Shown one piece after another: positions 1 through 10,800 of a stretch of 64,000 bases of DNA (within the stretch, counting starts at the first letter, position 1; each line of letters starts with the position of its first letter). Under the pieces are notes generated by a model. It was not told the origin of the DNA. It searched no databases and saw only the letters and a list, made by a program, of their open reading frames with translations. A program made the translations under genes and the position numbers. Origin of the DNA: Begonia masoniana (Eukaryota; Streptophyta; Magnoliopsida; Cucurbitales; Begoniaceae); assembly GCA_022432975.1 (NCBI GenBank), contig CM039505.1, forward strand, positions 19,519,716 to 19,583,715. Reading direction: 5' to 3'.

Positions 1-240
1 GTAAGAGGCGACCACAAAGATAAGAGGGAGTCTTTATTGTTATAAGTCTGATTGTCTTGTAACTGTGTGAACTCAGAGAATTGTTTTTAATTCTGGGCGT
101 GGCCCTGTAGACGTAAGCAATTGCCGAAGTGCGTTACCAACCTCTTGTCTCATTATTTTCTACACTTTATTATTGTTCATTATCACGATAATTAATTGGT
201 GTCCAACCGAGTGTTCCACCTATACTAGGGCATCAAGTAA
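1..240 (+). mobile_element. possible 3' part of a Ty1/copia-type LTR
   Basis: The segment around 95-175 (a 'GGGCGTGGCCCTGTAGACG' block, then a CCGAAGTGCGTTACC stretch and a 'CTTGTCTCATTATTTTCT' tail) has the look of the R-U5 end of many plant copia LTRs. No second LTR, clear primer-binding site or coding region lies in the window, because the element would extend leftwards. The assignment rests on general resemblance only. Confidence 0.3.
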
Positions 241-780
241 CTAACTTTGATCTTTCAGTAGCATTAATAATATTAAAAAGTGAACATGTAATTTTCCGCA
301 ATCTACTGTAACGATATGTCATATGCTTAACTTATTTTACAATATTTATGAAAAGTCAGGTTTTTATTTCAATCAGTGTACTGTAATGAAACGTGTCATT
401 TGCTTAACTAATTCTTTGCAACATTTTTCAAATAGTCAAGATTTTGTATTTCCTTTAGTTTATTGCAGTAACACGTGTCAGCCAACACACGCGTATATCG
501 CACGTGAACCACAATCAAACACAAATACAACAATACAATTGACTGATAGTTGAGAGCTGAGGGAAATGATAAATAAGAGAGTTGAAAAAATTGATAAATA
601 TTAAAGAATGCGTTGTATAATATTCATATGCCATGAAAAGCATTAACAAAAAAAAAAAAAAAACCTATTCCAACAGAGAAAACAGCCATGGGCGACGCGG
701 CGTGAGCAATAAGATTGGCCCGGAGGTCGGTCCGTTGGACAAAGCCTGCAGCAGGTTTGCCTCTAAATCAGGGCCTGATC
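241..780. other. AT-rich spacer, no gene seen
   Basis: Low-complexity, AT-rich sequence with an A-run near 648-662. The 76-codon open frame at 323-553 has no recognisable motif and is probably chance. Confidence 0.5.
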
Positions 781-985
781 TTGATCCTAGACATGACTAA
801 CGAGCGATCCGAGCCGAGCCGAGCCAGAAATAGTCCGGCTCACCGAGCCTAATGAGTTAAACGAGTCGAGCCTAACGATCTTACCCAGCCTAACGAGCCA
901 GCCTGAAAAAATTTCAACTCGAGCCGGCTCGCGAGTCACGAGTTAAACGAGTCGAGCCGAGCTGGCTCAACGAGCCTTAACGAGC
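781..985. repeat. GAGCC-rich degenerate short-repeat block
   Basis: The block repeats variants of GAGCC, CGAGCC and AACGAGTCGAGCC about twenty times. Such motifs are common in subterminal regions of plant hAT-type elements, and 'TAGACATGACTAACGAGC' at its left edge looks like a terminus. A similar block at 6600-6795 would have lain about 1 kb away before the solo LTR at 1553 inserted. No matching inverted terminus was found there, so the class is left open. Confidence 0.5.
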
Positions 986-1552
986 CGAGCCTAACGAGTC
1001 GAACATATATAAATATTTTTAACTTGTATTAATATAATTTTAAAATTTTAAAATTTTTTTACTTAAAATTATAATAAATATTAATAATTATATGTTAACA
1101 ATATTTATTAAATTAATTTAAAAATTAATTGAGGTAAGAAATATAAAATTGAATGATAAAAAATTTATTTGAGAATATTCAATAAAATATCATTAAAATA
1201 TTTTGATACAGGAAAGGAAAAGGAAATGAATGAAACAATTACTTTAATTTTGGAAAAACAAAATGAAATTAAAAACAAAAAAACAAAAGCAGAGCGTCTC
1301 TCTCGCTGCTGCATTGCGTTTCTTCATCGAAAGAGAGAAGAAAATTTAAGGAGCAATCCACGCCGGTGCAAAGAAGAACTTTGGCATCTATGCTGGCGGA
1401 AAAGAAATCTAACCTAAGTTAGTGCACTGCTCCAGTCGTTGCAGTTCTACCTTCTCGATCGACGCAGTCTGTCGCCAAGGGCGAAGAAGAAATCACCGCA
1501 ATCCAGATTCCGTCGACAAACTGTCTTTCGTCGCACGCAGAGAGACACGAAT
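986..1552. other. AT-rich then mixed non-coding sequence
   Basis: Positions 986-1250 are strongly AT-rich. Positions 1290-1552 are more balanced, with no supported gene. The last five bases (1548-1552, CGAAT) are the left target-site duplication of the solo LTR that follows. Confidence 0.5.
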
Positions 1553-2695
1553 TGTAACACCCGGAACTTTCCTACAGCATACATAGCCCTAGTTTAGATA
1601 ATGTATGGAAGCTTAAATTAAATTGAGGGTGAAGCTAAGTTTAGAAATGAAAGAGTGATATGAGAAATGATATGAGAAGTGGAAATGGAAGAGAAACAAA
1701 AGTGTGTAGGCAAAATAATGGATGAGTTGAAAAGTTAAAAGTCTAAAGAAATTATGACCAATGGAAAAGTGAATTAAAAATGTGTGAAGGAAGGGTATTT
1801 CATGATGCTTCACGTTGGAATTAAAAGAGAAGAAAAGAGGGTTGACAATTCAAACCAAAGGTGTTTGAAAAGTCAAAAAGTTTTATAAACCAATAGGATG
1901 TTAGTTAATTAGGTGAAATAAAATTGTTAAGGAAGGAAAATGAGGAATTAAAGGAATGCCTTTCACGTTGGAAGAAAAAGGAAAAAGAAGAAGTAGTTTG
2001 TTTAGCATTAGGTTTACGTTTTGTGTTCCGTGGTGTAGGTGACGACGTCATTACAGGTGAGGGTCCTAAGAAAAGCTATAATTGAGACGCGGTTGGTGAT
2101 GTACGGGGTATGCCGGTGCAGGCAATTGTCGGGGCATCTCGACCATGGTCTTCGGGGAGTTGTGAGTGATGGTTACTTTTTGATGTATTTGGTTGGTGGT
2201 TTGGCGATTTGTATCGATATTGTTTTGGTTTAAACTATTTTGGGGTTCGATATTTTGTCGTTTAGTTTGTTAGATTTGATTGGGTGAAGATAGTAGTGTT
2301 TGATTCTAGTATGGACTTAGGGTTAACTGGGATTTAAATGTATGTTTTTCAGGTTTCCGGATTTAGAAAATTTAAGCCGTTATATTGTCGATTTTGTTAA
2401 AAATGCATATAACGTCGGGTTTATTTTGCTATACGTTTCAATAACCATTTTACGTCGGTTTTTCAATATTTTTACGGGGCATAGAGTCGGGAGTGTCGAG
2501 AATGTGTGGGTAAATTTTCAGGTCAATTGGAGGTGTTTGGCTCGAGCAAAATTGAAGAAAATGGCAAAAATTGGCCGAGGGACCCGAGAGGGTGCCGAAC
2601 GATCGATGTTGGGCGCCAATCGCTCGGCCACGGCGCGCAGGGGAGCACGCGCGCGGCGCACTGCTGCGCGCGCAGCGGCAGGTGCGCGCGCACGG

Positions 2696-3152
2696 TGTCA
2701 AGGTCCGGGCTTGTCCAAGGCATGTTGCCTATGGCCGCCCATGCTGCTAGGTAGATTTATTTCCTTTTTTAGTAATTCTGTTGTACTCTTTTCTTTCTAT
2801 TTTTAGCAAGTGACTCCTCGCCCACATAGCATGTATACTACTGCTAGAGTGGAGATGGTCCAGATTGCTCTTTAGGGGGAGAGGCATGACTGCACGTAGA
2901 CCCCCCTACCAACTGATGTAATTTGCTGTCAATCAATGAACAAGCTTTTTACATATACTCTCTTTATGCACACTATGTCCAATGATGCTCGATTCGATTA
3001 ATCTCGCTCGCTCGTTGCTTACTCGTTAGACACAAGCGCTCTAACGAAGTGGGCACTCGGTGCCGTTGGCACGCTCGTTGGCTGACCCAGTACAAGTGTG
3101 ATATTGGGTGCCGCACGGTCTCATTAAGCCCCTCGAAAGTAGGACCGTGACA
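2696..3152 (+). repeat. 5' LTR of the small chromovirus
   Basis: The 457-bp repeat is matched by 5680-6135. It holds an 'AGGGGGAGAGG' purine tract near 2874-2884 and TG...CA ends. Confidence 0.95.
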
Positions 3153-3154
3153 GT

Positions 3155-3167
3155 TGGTATCAGAGCC
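3155..3167 (+). promoter_or_regulatory. primer-binding site (tRNA-iMet)
   Basis: TGGTATCAGAGCC, two bases after the LTR, is complementary to the 3' end of plant initiator methionine tRNA, the usual minus-strand primer of plant LTR elements. Confidence 0.95.
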
Positions 3168-3194
3168 TAGGTTGGCTCAAGATCGTGAGAAATC

Positions 3195-5642
3195 ATGCCG
3201 AAGAAAAGTTCGATGGAAAGGCCGAGTGGCCCATCGGATCAACTCGAGCGCCTCGTCGAGTTGGAAGAAGAACTACGGTATTTGCAAGACATACCGGATA
3301 ACATTCGATTCATAGAAGAACAAATGAGGGAAATGTCTGAATTCCCTACTAAGATAGCGTCTATTCACAACAGGATAGATGCCATACCGATTACAGAGCT
3401 GCTGAATCGGGTGGAGACCCTCGAGTCCCGACAAGAAAAGGGAAAGGGAGTCTGCATAGGAGAAAGTTCTACAAGTGCAATGATCGGGGTCCTGGAGCGC
3501 GTCGATGAGATCGAGCTCGCTCATACCCGATTGTTAGAAACAGTTTCTCAAGTAACCATGGACTTCAGAACAATGTTTGATTCTCTCAGGGCGGAGATTG
3601 CCGAGATCAACATTAAACTGAACCTTACCATGAGAGCCATGGGGAGTCAAACCCAGGCCACTACTGCTGCGGAATTCAGTCGGGTGAAAATCCCAGAGCC
3701 AAAGCCCTTTGGGGGAGCCCGGGATGCAAAAGAAATAGAGAATTTCATCTTCGATATGGAACAATATTTCAAGGCCACTAAAACGGATGAGGATTCGAAA
3801 GTTACCTTGGCCACAATGCATCTTACGGATGATGCAAAACTTTGGTGGAGATCAAAGTACCATGATATCAGTATCGGTGAATGTGTGATTGATACTTGGG
3901 AAGAATTAAAAAGACAACTGAAGGATCAATTCTTCCCAGAGAACGTTGAGTTCAACGCCCGCCGATTACTTCGAGAGCTGAAGCAGACTGCAAGCATCCG
4001 TGAATATGTCAAACAATTCTCGGGACTCATGCTGAATATTAGAGATATGTCAGAAAAAGATAAGATCTTTGCTTTTATCGAAGGTCTTAAACCGTGGGCC
4101 AGGACCAGATTATATGAACAAAGGGTGCAAAGTCTGTCAAGTGCACTTGCAGCCGTAGAACGATTGTTCGATTATAACATCGAGGACCCTGGGCCAAAGA
4201 AGAACACTCACAGTGACTCAGACGACAACAACTTTCAGAAACCGAACACAGGAACTGATGAAAGGAAACCGTTTGTCCAAAGAGAAGGTTGTGAAACATC
4301 TAGAAATGCTAACAACCAACGACAAACAAATAGGCCTATGTCATGTTTTCTGTGCAAGGGACCCCATCGAGTAGCCGAGTGTCCACATAGATCGGCCTTA
4401 ACTGCTTTGCAAATTGCAATTCGGGATGACGATTCGACTAAAGAAGCTGTTGAAAAAGAATCTACCGAGATTGCTGCGGTTGGGACTATGACTTTCTTGT
4501 CAGCTATACAACATCAGATGGAAGAGCTGAGGAAGACCCCAGATAAAGGTCTCATGTATGTGGAGTCATTCATCAATAACAGATCTGCTAAAAGTACGAT
4601 GATTGACTCGGGAGCTACTCATAACTTCATTACAAAGAAAGAAGCTCTCTGTCTAGGTTTGAAGCTAGAAAAGAATGGTGGTAGGATGAAATCGGTGAAT
4701 GCGAAAGTGGTGCCAGTGCTCGGGATTGTAAGGAGAGTCGAGTTGAAACTTGGCTCATGGACGGGACTCATTGACTTCGTCGTAGCACAGACGGATGACT
4801 TCGATATTATTTTGGGGATGGAGTTCTTGATAAAACATAAAGCCATCCCAATACCCTCAACGAAATGTTTAGTAATCACGAGTAACAACTCAACTGTTGT
4901 TCCAGCGAGTCTTAAACCACCAAGTGCTATCAACATGAAGATGATTTCTGCTATGCAATTCAAGAAAAGATTGAAGCACAATACAGAGACAGATCACGCT
5001 TATTTGGAGCGAACTTCTAAGCACTTGAAGAGGTGGGTAGCTAAGAAACCACAGCCAATGGAGTTTAAGGCCGGTGACTTAGTGCTGGTTAAGTCGTTAC
5101 CCGAACAATTTTGCTTGAGGAATGAGAAAGACAAGCGGCTCTTCAGAAAGTATGAAGGTCCTGTTGAAGTCATCGAGAAGGTCGGGAGAGTGTCCTACCA
5201 AGGTAATCTTCCAGCATGGCTTAGAGTTCACCCTGTCATCCATGTCAACAACTTAAAGCCCTATCATCCAGCCGACAAGAACAAGGAAAGAAACGACATA
5301 TTTAGACCAAATATCTCCATCAGCAACCAAAAGAAGAAAGAAGTTGAAGAAGTCTTCGCAGATCGAAGTATCAGAATAAGTCGACAAAAGTGTCAGGAAT
5401 GTCTCACCAAGTGGAAAGATCCAGGAGACGACAAAGTATCAGGGAGGAAGCAGAAAGATTTGAAGACCTCATCAAAAGAAGATCGAGGAACTCAAGCAGA
5501 AGCAGAGTTGACGTCAGGTCGACGAAAGTACCAGGATTATCTCATCAGGTGGAAAGGACCAGGAGCTGATGATGTATCTTGGAAGAAAGCAAAAGACTTG
5601 GAGAACTCATCACAGAGGATCGAGGAATTCAAGCAGAAGTAG
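3195..5642 (+). CDS. gag-protease-integrase-tail-chromodomain polyprotein, single ORF
   Basis: An 815-residue intact ORF. Seen in order: an N-terminal coiled-coil-like region (about 15-150); a retrotransposon gag capsid domain (about 165-340, with LWWRSKY and FFPENVEFNARR); a CCHC zinc knuckle CFLCKGPHRVAEC (about 383-395); an aspartic protease with active site DSGATHNF (about 470) and FDIILGMEFL (about 536). The ORF then jumps in frame to an integrase C-terminal GPY/F-type module (RKYEGPVEVIEKVGRVSYQ, about 652-670). Two chromodomain-like copies follow (about 721-765, degenerate, and about 770-815, containing YQDYLIRWKGPGADDVSW). Reverse transcriptase, RNase H and the integrase core are missing without a frame break. 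Start: the first ATG after the primer-binding site, 27 bases downstream. Confidence 0.9.
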   Translation: MPKKSSMERPSGPSDQLERLVELEEELRYLQDIPDNIRFIEEQMREMSEFPTKIASIHNRIDAIPITELLNRVETLESRQEKGKGVCIGESSTSAMIGVLERVDEIELAHTRLLETVSQVTMDFRTMFDSLRAEIAEINIKLNLTMRAMGSQTQATTAAEFSRVKIPEPKPFGGARDAKEIENFIFDMEQYFKATKTDEDSKVTLATMHLTDDAKLWWRSKYHDISIGECVIDTWEELKRQLKDQFFPENVEFNARRLLRELKQTASIREYVKQFSGLMLNIRDMSEKDKIFAFIEGLKPWARTRLYEQRVQSLSSALAAVERLFDYNIEDPGPKKNTHSDSDDNNFQKPNTGTDERKPFVQREGCETSRNANNQRQTNRPMSCFLCKGPHRVAECPHRSALTALQIAIRDDDSTKEAVEKESTEIAAVGTMTFLSAIQHQMEELRKTPDKGLMYVESFINNRSAKSTMIDSGATHNFITKKEALCLGLKLEKNGGRMKSVNAKVVPVLGIVRRVELKLGSWTGLIDFVVAQTDDFDIILGMEFLIKHKAIPIPSTKCLVITSNNSTVVPASLKPPSAINMKMISAMQFKKRLKHNTETDHAYLERTSKHLKRWVAKKPQPMEFKAGDLVLVKSLPEQFCLRNEKDKRLFRKYEGPVEVIEKVGRVSYQGNLPAWLRVHPVIHVNNLKPYHPADKNKERNDIFRPNISISNQKKKEVEEVFADRSIRISRQKCQECLTKWKDPGDDKVSGRKQKDLKTSSKEDRGTQAEAELTSGRRKYQDYLIRWKGPGADDVSWKKAKDLENSSQRIEEFKQK

Positions 5643-5670
5643 AGTTGACGAGGTCGTCAACAGTTCAAAT

Positions 5671-5679
5671 AGGGGAGAA
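5671..5679 (+). promoter_or_regulatory. polypurine tract
   Basis: AGGGGAGAA directly precedes the 3' LTR and is the expected plus-strand priming site. Confidence 0.85.
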
Positions 5680-6135
5680 TGTCAAGGTCCGGGCTTGTCC
5701 AAGGCATGTTGCCTATGGCCGCCCATGCTGCTAGGTAGATTTATTTCCTTTTTTAGTAATTCTGTTGTACTCTTTTCTTTCTATTTTTAGCAAGTGACTC
5801 CTCGCCCACATAGCATGTATACTACTGCTAGAGTGGAGATGGTCCAGATTGCTCTTTAGGGGGAGAGGCATGACTGCACGTAGACCCCCTACCAACTGAT
5901 GTAATTTGCTGCCAATCAATGAACAAGCTTTTTACATATACTCTCTTTATGCACACTATGTCCAATGATGCTCGATTCGATTAACCTCGCTCGCTCGTTG
6001 CTTACTCATTAGACACAAGCGCTCTAACGAAGTGGGCACTCGGTGCCGTTGGCACGCTCGTTGGCTGACCCAGTACAAGTGTGATATTAGGTGCCGCACG
6101 GTCTCATTAAGCCCCTCGAAAGTAGGACCGTGACA
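5680..6135 (+). repeat. 3' LTR of the small chromovirus
   Basis: The 456-bp copy of 2696-3152. The right duplication CACGG follows, and the outer solo LTR resumes after it. Confidence 0.95.
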
Positions 6136-6390
6136 CACGGCGCCCACCCGAGCCCAAAATCAAAATTTTTAAAATTCTCCTATTTCTACTATGTTTTAAC
6201 ACGATCTTTTCCGACATATTTTAAACGTATTTTGGGCACGTTTTCCAACAAAATTTGAGGGTTCGAAAAACTCGAAAATCGAGTCGAAAAATTAACAAAA
6301 ATTAACAAAAATTATTTTAAATGTCGTTTTAAATGCGGGATTGGTTAGCAAAGTAGCGTACCGAGACGGGGTGGGTTCGGGGGCGTTACA

Positions 6391-6828
6391 CGAATCGTCC
6401 TTCAAGCCCCACCGCCGACTGATAATCCATCACAGAGCCCCGATCAAAAGTAGACATGTTGTTCTCTGCAGAATCGACGATGCACAGGCGCACAACTCCT
6501 ATTGTTGGTTAGATTTTTGTTGTTTGTTGCTCAGACCTCATCTCGCTGATCTGATCTGATATGGGGGGAGACTCATTCTCAAAGCTTGGATTGGAGTGGG
6601 GTGGCCGAGTGGTTGGGCAGGCTGGCTCGCAAGCCTGGCCCGCCGAGCCAACGAGCCGGCCCTTTGGCCGGCTCGTTTGGCTCGGTCCCTGGCAGGCTCG
6701 CGAGCCTGGCCCTTGGGCTCAGCTCGGCCCGCCTCACAGGACTGAGCCAGGCTCGGCTCGCTACAGTAGCGGGCCGAGTCATCGGGCAGGCTGCGTATAG
6801 CACGCTAAAAAAGTATATTTAATGATAA
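6391..6828. repeat. host flank with GC-rich GAGCC/GGCTC block (6600-6795)
   Basis: Sequence to the right of the solo LTR continues what lay left of 1553. Positions 6600-6795 are GC-rich with repeated GGCTCG, GCCGAG and CGAGCC in both orientations, resembling 781-985. The open frames here on both strands are by-products of the GC-rich repeat. Confidence 0.45.
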
Positions 6829-7670
6829 GGGTAATTATCGATTTGAACCCTGTATTATACACTTTTTTTCAATTCAACCCCTGTACTAAAAAAACCATCA
6901 AACCGAACTCTGTACTTTGATTCTGTTATCAATTTCTACATTCTATCAACAATTTTATTAAACTCTCATTTAAAAAATTACCAAACAATCTTGGATTCAG
7001 TTGAAATTTTTATCCCATGTTCACCACTTAATGAGAAAATAATCTGAAAATTTTCGTTATTTTTTAACACATGTACGATTTATTGTAATTTTATTTTAGT
7101 ATTTCATAAAAATATTATAATAAATCATACAAATTTTAGAAAATCACGAAACTTTTTTTATTATCTACCCATGATAATTTGAATATGTGAAAAAGTTTTC
7201 AAATAAATCAAATATCGTTTGTTATTTTTTTAAATTAATCTCAGTTTCTTCTTTACTTTATAAATTAATTTTTAAAAAAATACCAAACAATATTTGATTT
7301 ATTTGAAACAATTTTCACATATTCAACCTATCATGTGTAATATAAAATTTTTCATAATTTTCTAAAATTTGTATGATTTATTATAATATTTTTATAAAAT
7401 ACTAAAATAAAATTACAATAAATCATACATGTGTTAAATAATCACGAAAATTTTCAGATTATCATCTCATTAAGTAGTAAACATGTGGTAAAATTTCAAT
7501 TGAATCCAAAATTATTTGATAATTTTTTAAATAAAAGTTTAATAAAATTGTTGATAGAAGGTTAAAATTGATAACAGAATTAAAGTACATGGTTCGGTTT
7601 GACGGATTTTTTAGTATAGGGGCAAATTGAAAAAAAGTGTATAGTACAGGATTCAAATCGATAACTACTC
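6829..7670. mobile_element. non-autonomous Mutator-like MITE with a near full-length hairpin
   Basis: The left end reads GGGTAATTATCGATTTGAA. The right end, read on the other strand, gives GAGTAGTTATCGATTTGAA. The complementarity is not limited to the ends: the arms (about 6829-7240 and 7258-7670) remain largely complementary to a centre near 7250. The element is flanked by the 9-bp repeat TAATGATAA (6820-6828 and 7671-7679), the duplication length typical of Mutator-like elements. No coding capacity. It lies about 220 bp upstream of the RPN2 start codon. Confidence 0.85.
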
Positions 7671-7679
7671 TAATGATAA

Positions 7680-7890
7680 TGGAAATGACTTGTTGGAGAG
7701 GTTAAAGTTTCCGAATCGGCGAACCGGGGGCAAAAGTTTATACTCTCTCTCTCTCTCTCTGCCCACTTCCAGGTCTTCTCCACCTGAAAAAGGTTTGCTG
7801 CGCTAGCCCGCGGTTTCTGAATCCACCTATTGCGATTGAATTCTCTACTTCATAAAATTTGTGTAATTTTCTGGAGTTTGTTCTGCAGCT
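7680..7890 (+). promoter_or_regulatory. RPN2 proximal promoter and 5' leader
   Basis: The short stretch between the MITE and the RPN2 start codon carries a (CT)9 microsatellite at 7743-7760, of the kind often found in plant core promoters and leaders. No clear TATA box was seen. The leader ends TTCTGCAGCT before ATG at 7891. Confidence 0.55.
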
Positions 7891-10800
7891 ATGGCGACAT
7901 TGGTGAGCTCTGCGGGTGGGCTTCTGGCTATGCTGAATGAAACTCATCCATTGCTGAAGCTCCATGCCCTCTCCAACCTCAATAACTTGGTTGACAGCTT
8001 CTGGCCAGAGATCTCCACCAGCGTTCCTATCATGTACTCTATTTCCCTCTTTTCTTCTTTGCTTACCTGTGGAATTTAATTTTTTTTTTTTTTTGTTTAC
8101 GTTTGAATCTATAGGGTTGTTCAGAAAGAAAATTCTTTATTGAGTAGATTAACATTTTACGTTTTGATTTATTTTGGATTCACATCAGGGGGAAGTGGAG
8201 TCTTTTGTGCTCAACTGGTATGGTTACCCGGCCCTGAATAGTAGGGACGAGGAGTTGCTTTAGTTTCAGATTTTTTAATGGAGAGATTATTTTCACGGAA
8301 ATATTTACCGCATATACTGTTAGGTGAATTTAGAGAAGTTCTAAATTTCTATAAAAAATTGTCGTGAACTGAGTCTTTCTGTAAACTGTGTCCCAAATCT
8401 ATAACATTGCTTTCTACCTAGTGAAAAATTTCACACTGGTGAGGGTGCCTCTTCGCGTCTTATTTATGAACCTTGCAAACTTCCACTAGGGGTTTATCAT
8501 AATCCTTTTTTGCAATTCCTGTGAATCTCCGACATAATGTCACGATTAGAGAGATATAGAAAGATTTAGGGTGGGTGTTCCATGCTTCTTTGGAAAATGT
8601 TGATTCAAAATCATTTCATTATTTTTCCTGCTTAACAAAAGGGTGATGAGGGTTTTGTTTTTCCAATTGAACTTTTCTTTCAGTATATTTCCAGTGCTTA
8701 TTGTTTTCTGTATTACTGTAAAGCTCTATATCTTGAACATCATGGCATTTATAATTTAGTGAAAGTTTGTATGAAGACGAAGATGTTTGATCAGCATCAG
8801 AGACAACTAGCTGCTTTGCTTGTATCAAAGGTATTGAGTTTCTATTTTGGTTTTGTTTTTGTTACAGCTTAAAATTTGATCATGTAGCATTTGTTGTTGA
8901 CATTGTCTTTGTGATACATTTATTCATCAGAAAGGTTGAGAGCATTTTGTCTTTACGATACATTTATTCATAAACAGGTTGAGAGCAGAGTGAAGAAATT
9001 TGTTTTTCTTGGTTTGAAACTCTTTACTGGTGTTTTCATTTTCAATTTTTTTATTTTGTTAGTTAGTCTTGAATTCAGAGTGTGTTTGGCCATTAATTTC
9101 TAGATCAATAAAATTTAATCTCGTTTCATTTTAAGATGTCCTTTTCATAAATATTTTTGTGCATGAAATTATTATCAATGTTTGTCTTCAGGTCTTCTAT
9201 TACTTGGGGGAACTTAATGACTCATTAACTTATGCACTTGGAGCTGGTTCGCTATTTGATGTTTCAGAGGATTCTGACTATGTTCATACTCTACTTGGTA
9301 AGAAAGTTTATCATCCTTCTTTTTATTACATTATAAAGCTACTGATTGGTACTGTAATGAATTAAAATAGTCCCTCTGCTTCATTAAGTAAATATTGTAG
9401 TTCAAGAAAGGATTGATAAGTGTCAGCATCATTGCATCGATTATTTTATATTTATGATACAATGCAATAGGAATTGAACAAAATGATGAGCATTTGAGGA
9501 TGCTAATAAACCTCCATTGAGATTTACATATATTTGGAGGCGCTAGCATAATAGAATGTTGTAAATGTATTGAGTATAGAAAACAGTTACTAAGTGACGG
9601 TTGTAAGTGGAAGGCAGTTGAAAATAGGGAGGTTATATTCTTAGGAATGGGGGGAAACAAGGGGGAAGAAAGGAGTGAGTAGCGTTGTTGTGGAGAGGAA
9701 GGGCTCTCAAAATCCCTTGTATTGTGTGTGAGTAGTATGGAATAAATCTTGTTGCCGTTGTATTGATAGTATATTAGAAGAAGATATTTAGTAAATTTTC
9801 AAACAATTTCTCTCCTTATCAATTTGGTATCGGAGTTGAATCCTGGGGAGCCGAGGAAGGAAATGATCACAAGATCGGAATCTTATAGGGAAGACATGGC
9901 GGAATGGTATAAAGAAAATGTTGGAATTAAGGAAGAATTACATAAGAATGAATTGCAAAAAATGAAAAAGTTTACGGTGTGGAATGAAATATTATGTTGA
10001 TACAGGAGCAAATCGAATGGTGGCGAGATTAGAGGAGAACCGACCTTTAATGAGTGTGGCAAAATTACCATGAATTTCGGAGCCAGATCGAAAGTCGAGG
10101 TATGAAGATGCCTTGCTGGTTCCTAACCAGCCTTATTTGTCTCGTAAGCTGGAATTACTAGTGTTTAGCATAACAAAATCAACGGAGATGTACGACTAAT
10201 GAGGGTCTTCTGGCATGCAAGATTCGATGGATTCAGCACAGGTGGTGGAAGATAGAAATGTGTTAATCAAACCTAAAAGTTTGAGGATTAATCGGATTGG
10301 GTAAGACAGAATTGGAGAATGTTATGCAAATAAAAATCCACAGCGTGATCACCAGGCGTTGCAAACAGTGGCTGAAAATAATGAAATACCTCGAAGAATA
10401 TTAACAGAAATAGAAATGAGAGTAAGGAGAGAGAAGGGTCTTCGTTTTAGATGCGATGAGAAATTTTCAGTTGGATATCAATGCAAGAAACGCATGTTAC
10501 AGGTTTTGATATTACAGGATGAGGAAGATGAAGTAAAGGAAAAAGAGAATTTTGAATCACCAACACTGGAAGAGATAGAGGAATTGAAGGATTCGATAGA
10601 ATTATCTTTCAATTCTGTTATTGGGTTCACAACTCTCTTCATACTATGTGAATGATGGGGAGCATAAAAAATGGCAGGTCATTGTTATGATAGATTGTGG
10701 TTCCACCAACAATTTTGTTTCTAATCAATTAGTGGAAGAATTGCCTGTTTCTCCTACAACCACCTATGGAATACAGTTAGGAAATGAAGAATCTATACAA

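Larger units (their letters stand above)
2696..6135 (+). mobile_element. complete non-autonomous Ty3/gypsy chromovirus (gag-PR-chromodomain only)
   Basis: Two near-identical direct repeats, 2696-3152 and 5680-6135, begin TGTCAAGG and end CCGTGACA. They are flanked by the perfect duplication CACGG (2691-2695 and 6136-6140). A tRNA-iMet primer-binding site follows the left LTR, and a purine tract abuts the right LTR. The 2.5-kb internal region carries one uninterrupted 815-codon ORF. Reverse transcriptase, RNase H and the integrase catalytic core are all absent, so movement would need enzymes in trans. By eye the LTRs differ at about four substitutions and one C-run length, under 1%, so the insertion is young. 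It sits inside the older solo LTR at 1553-6390. Confidence 0.95.
1553..6390 (+). mobile_element. solo LTR of a large Ty3/gypsy (probably Tekay/Del-like) element, split by a nested insertion
   Basis: It starts TGTAACACCCGGAAC and ends GGGGCGTTACA, and is flanked by the 5-bp duplication CGAAT (1548-1552 and 6391-6395). Without the nested element at 2696-6135 and one copy of its duplication, the LTR is about 1.39 kb. No primer-binding site or coding region follows its right end, so it is a solo LTR left by LTR-LTR recombination. The block GTGTAGGTGACG...ACAGGTGAGG near 2033-2064 also occurs in the LTRs of elements A, B and the solo LTR at 61078, which sets family and orientation. Short GC-rich open frames at 2342-2806 are incidental. 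Confidence 0.85.

Noticed and set aside
2342..2806. GC-rich overlapping open frames on both strands
   Set aside because: They lie across the solo LTR and the start of the nested LTR, have no domain, and follow from GC-rich composition.
3155..3167. tRNA gene fragment
   Set aside because: It is only the 13-base primer-binding site complementary to initiator tRNA; no tRNA body is present.
6561..6822. Overlapping coding frames on both strands
   Set aside because: By-products of GAGCC/GGCTC repeats; no known domain and no splice context.
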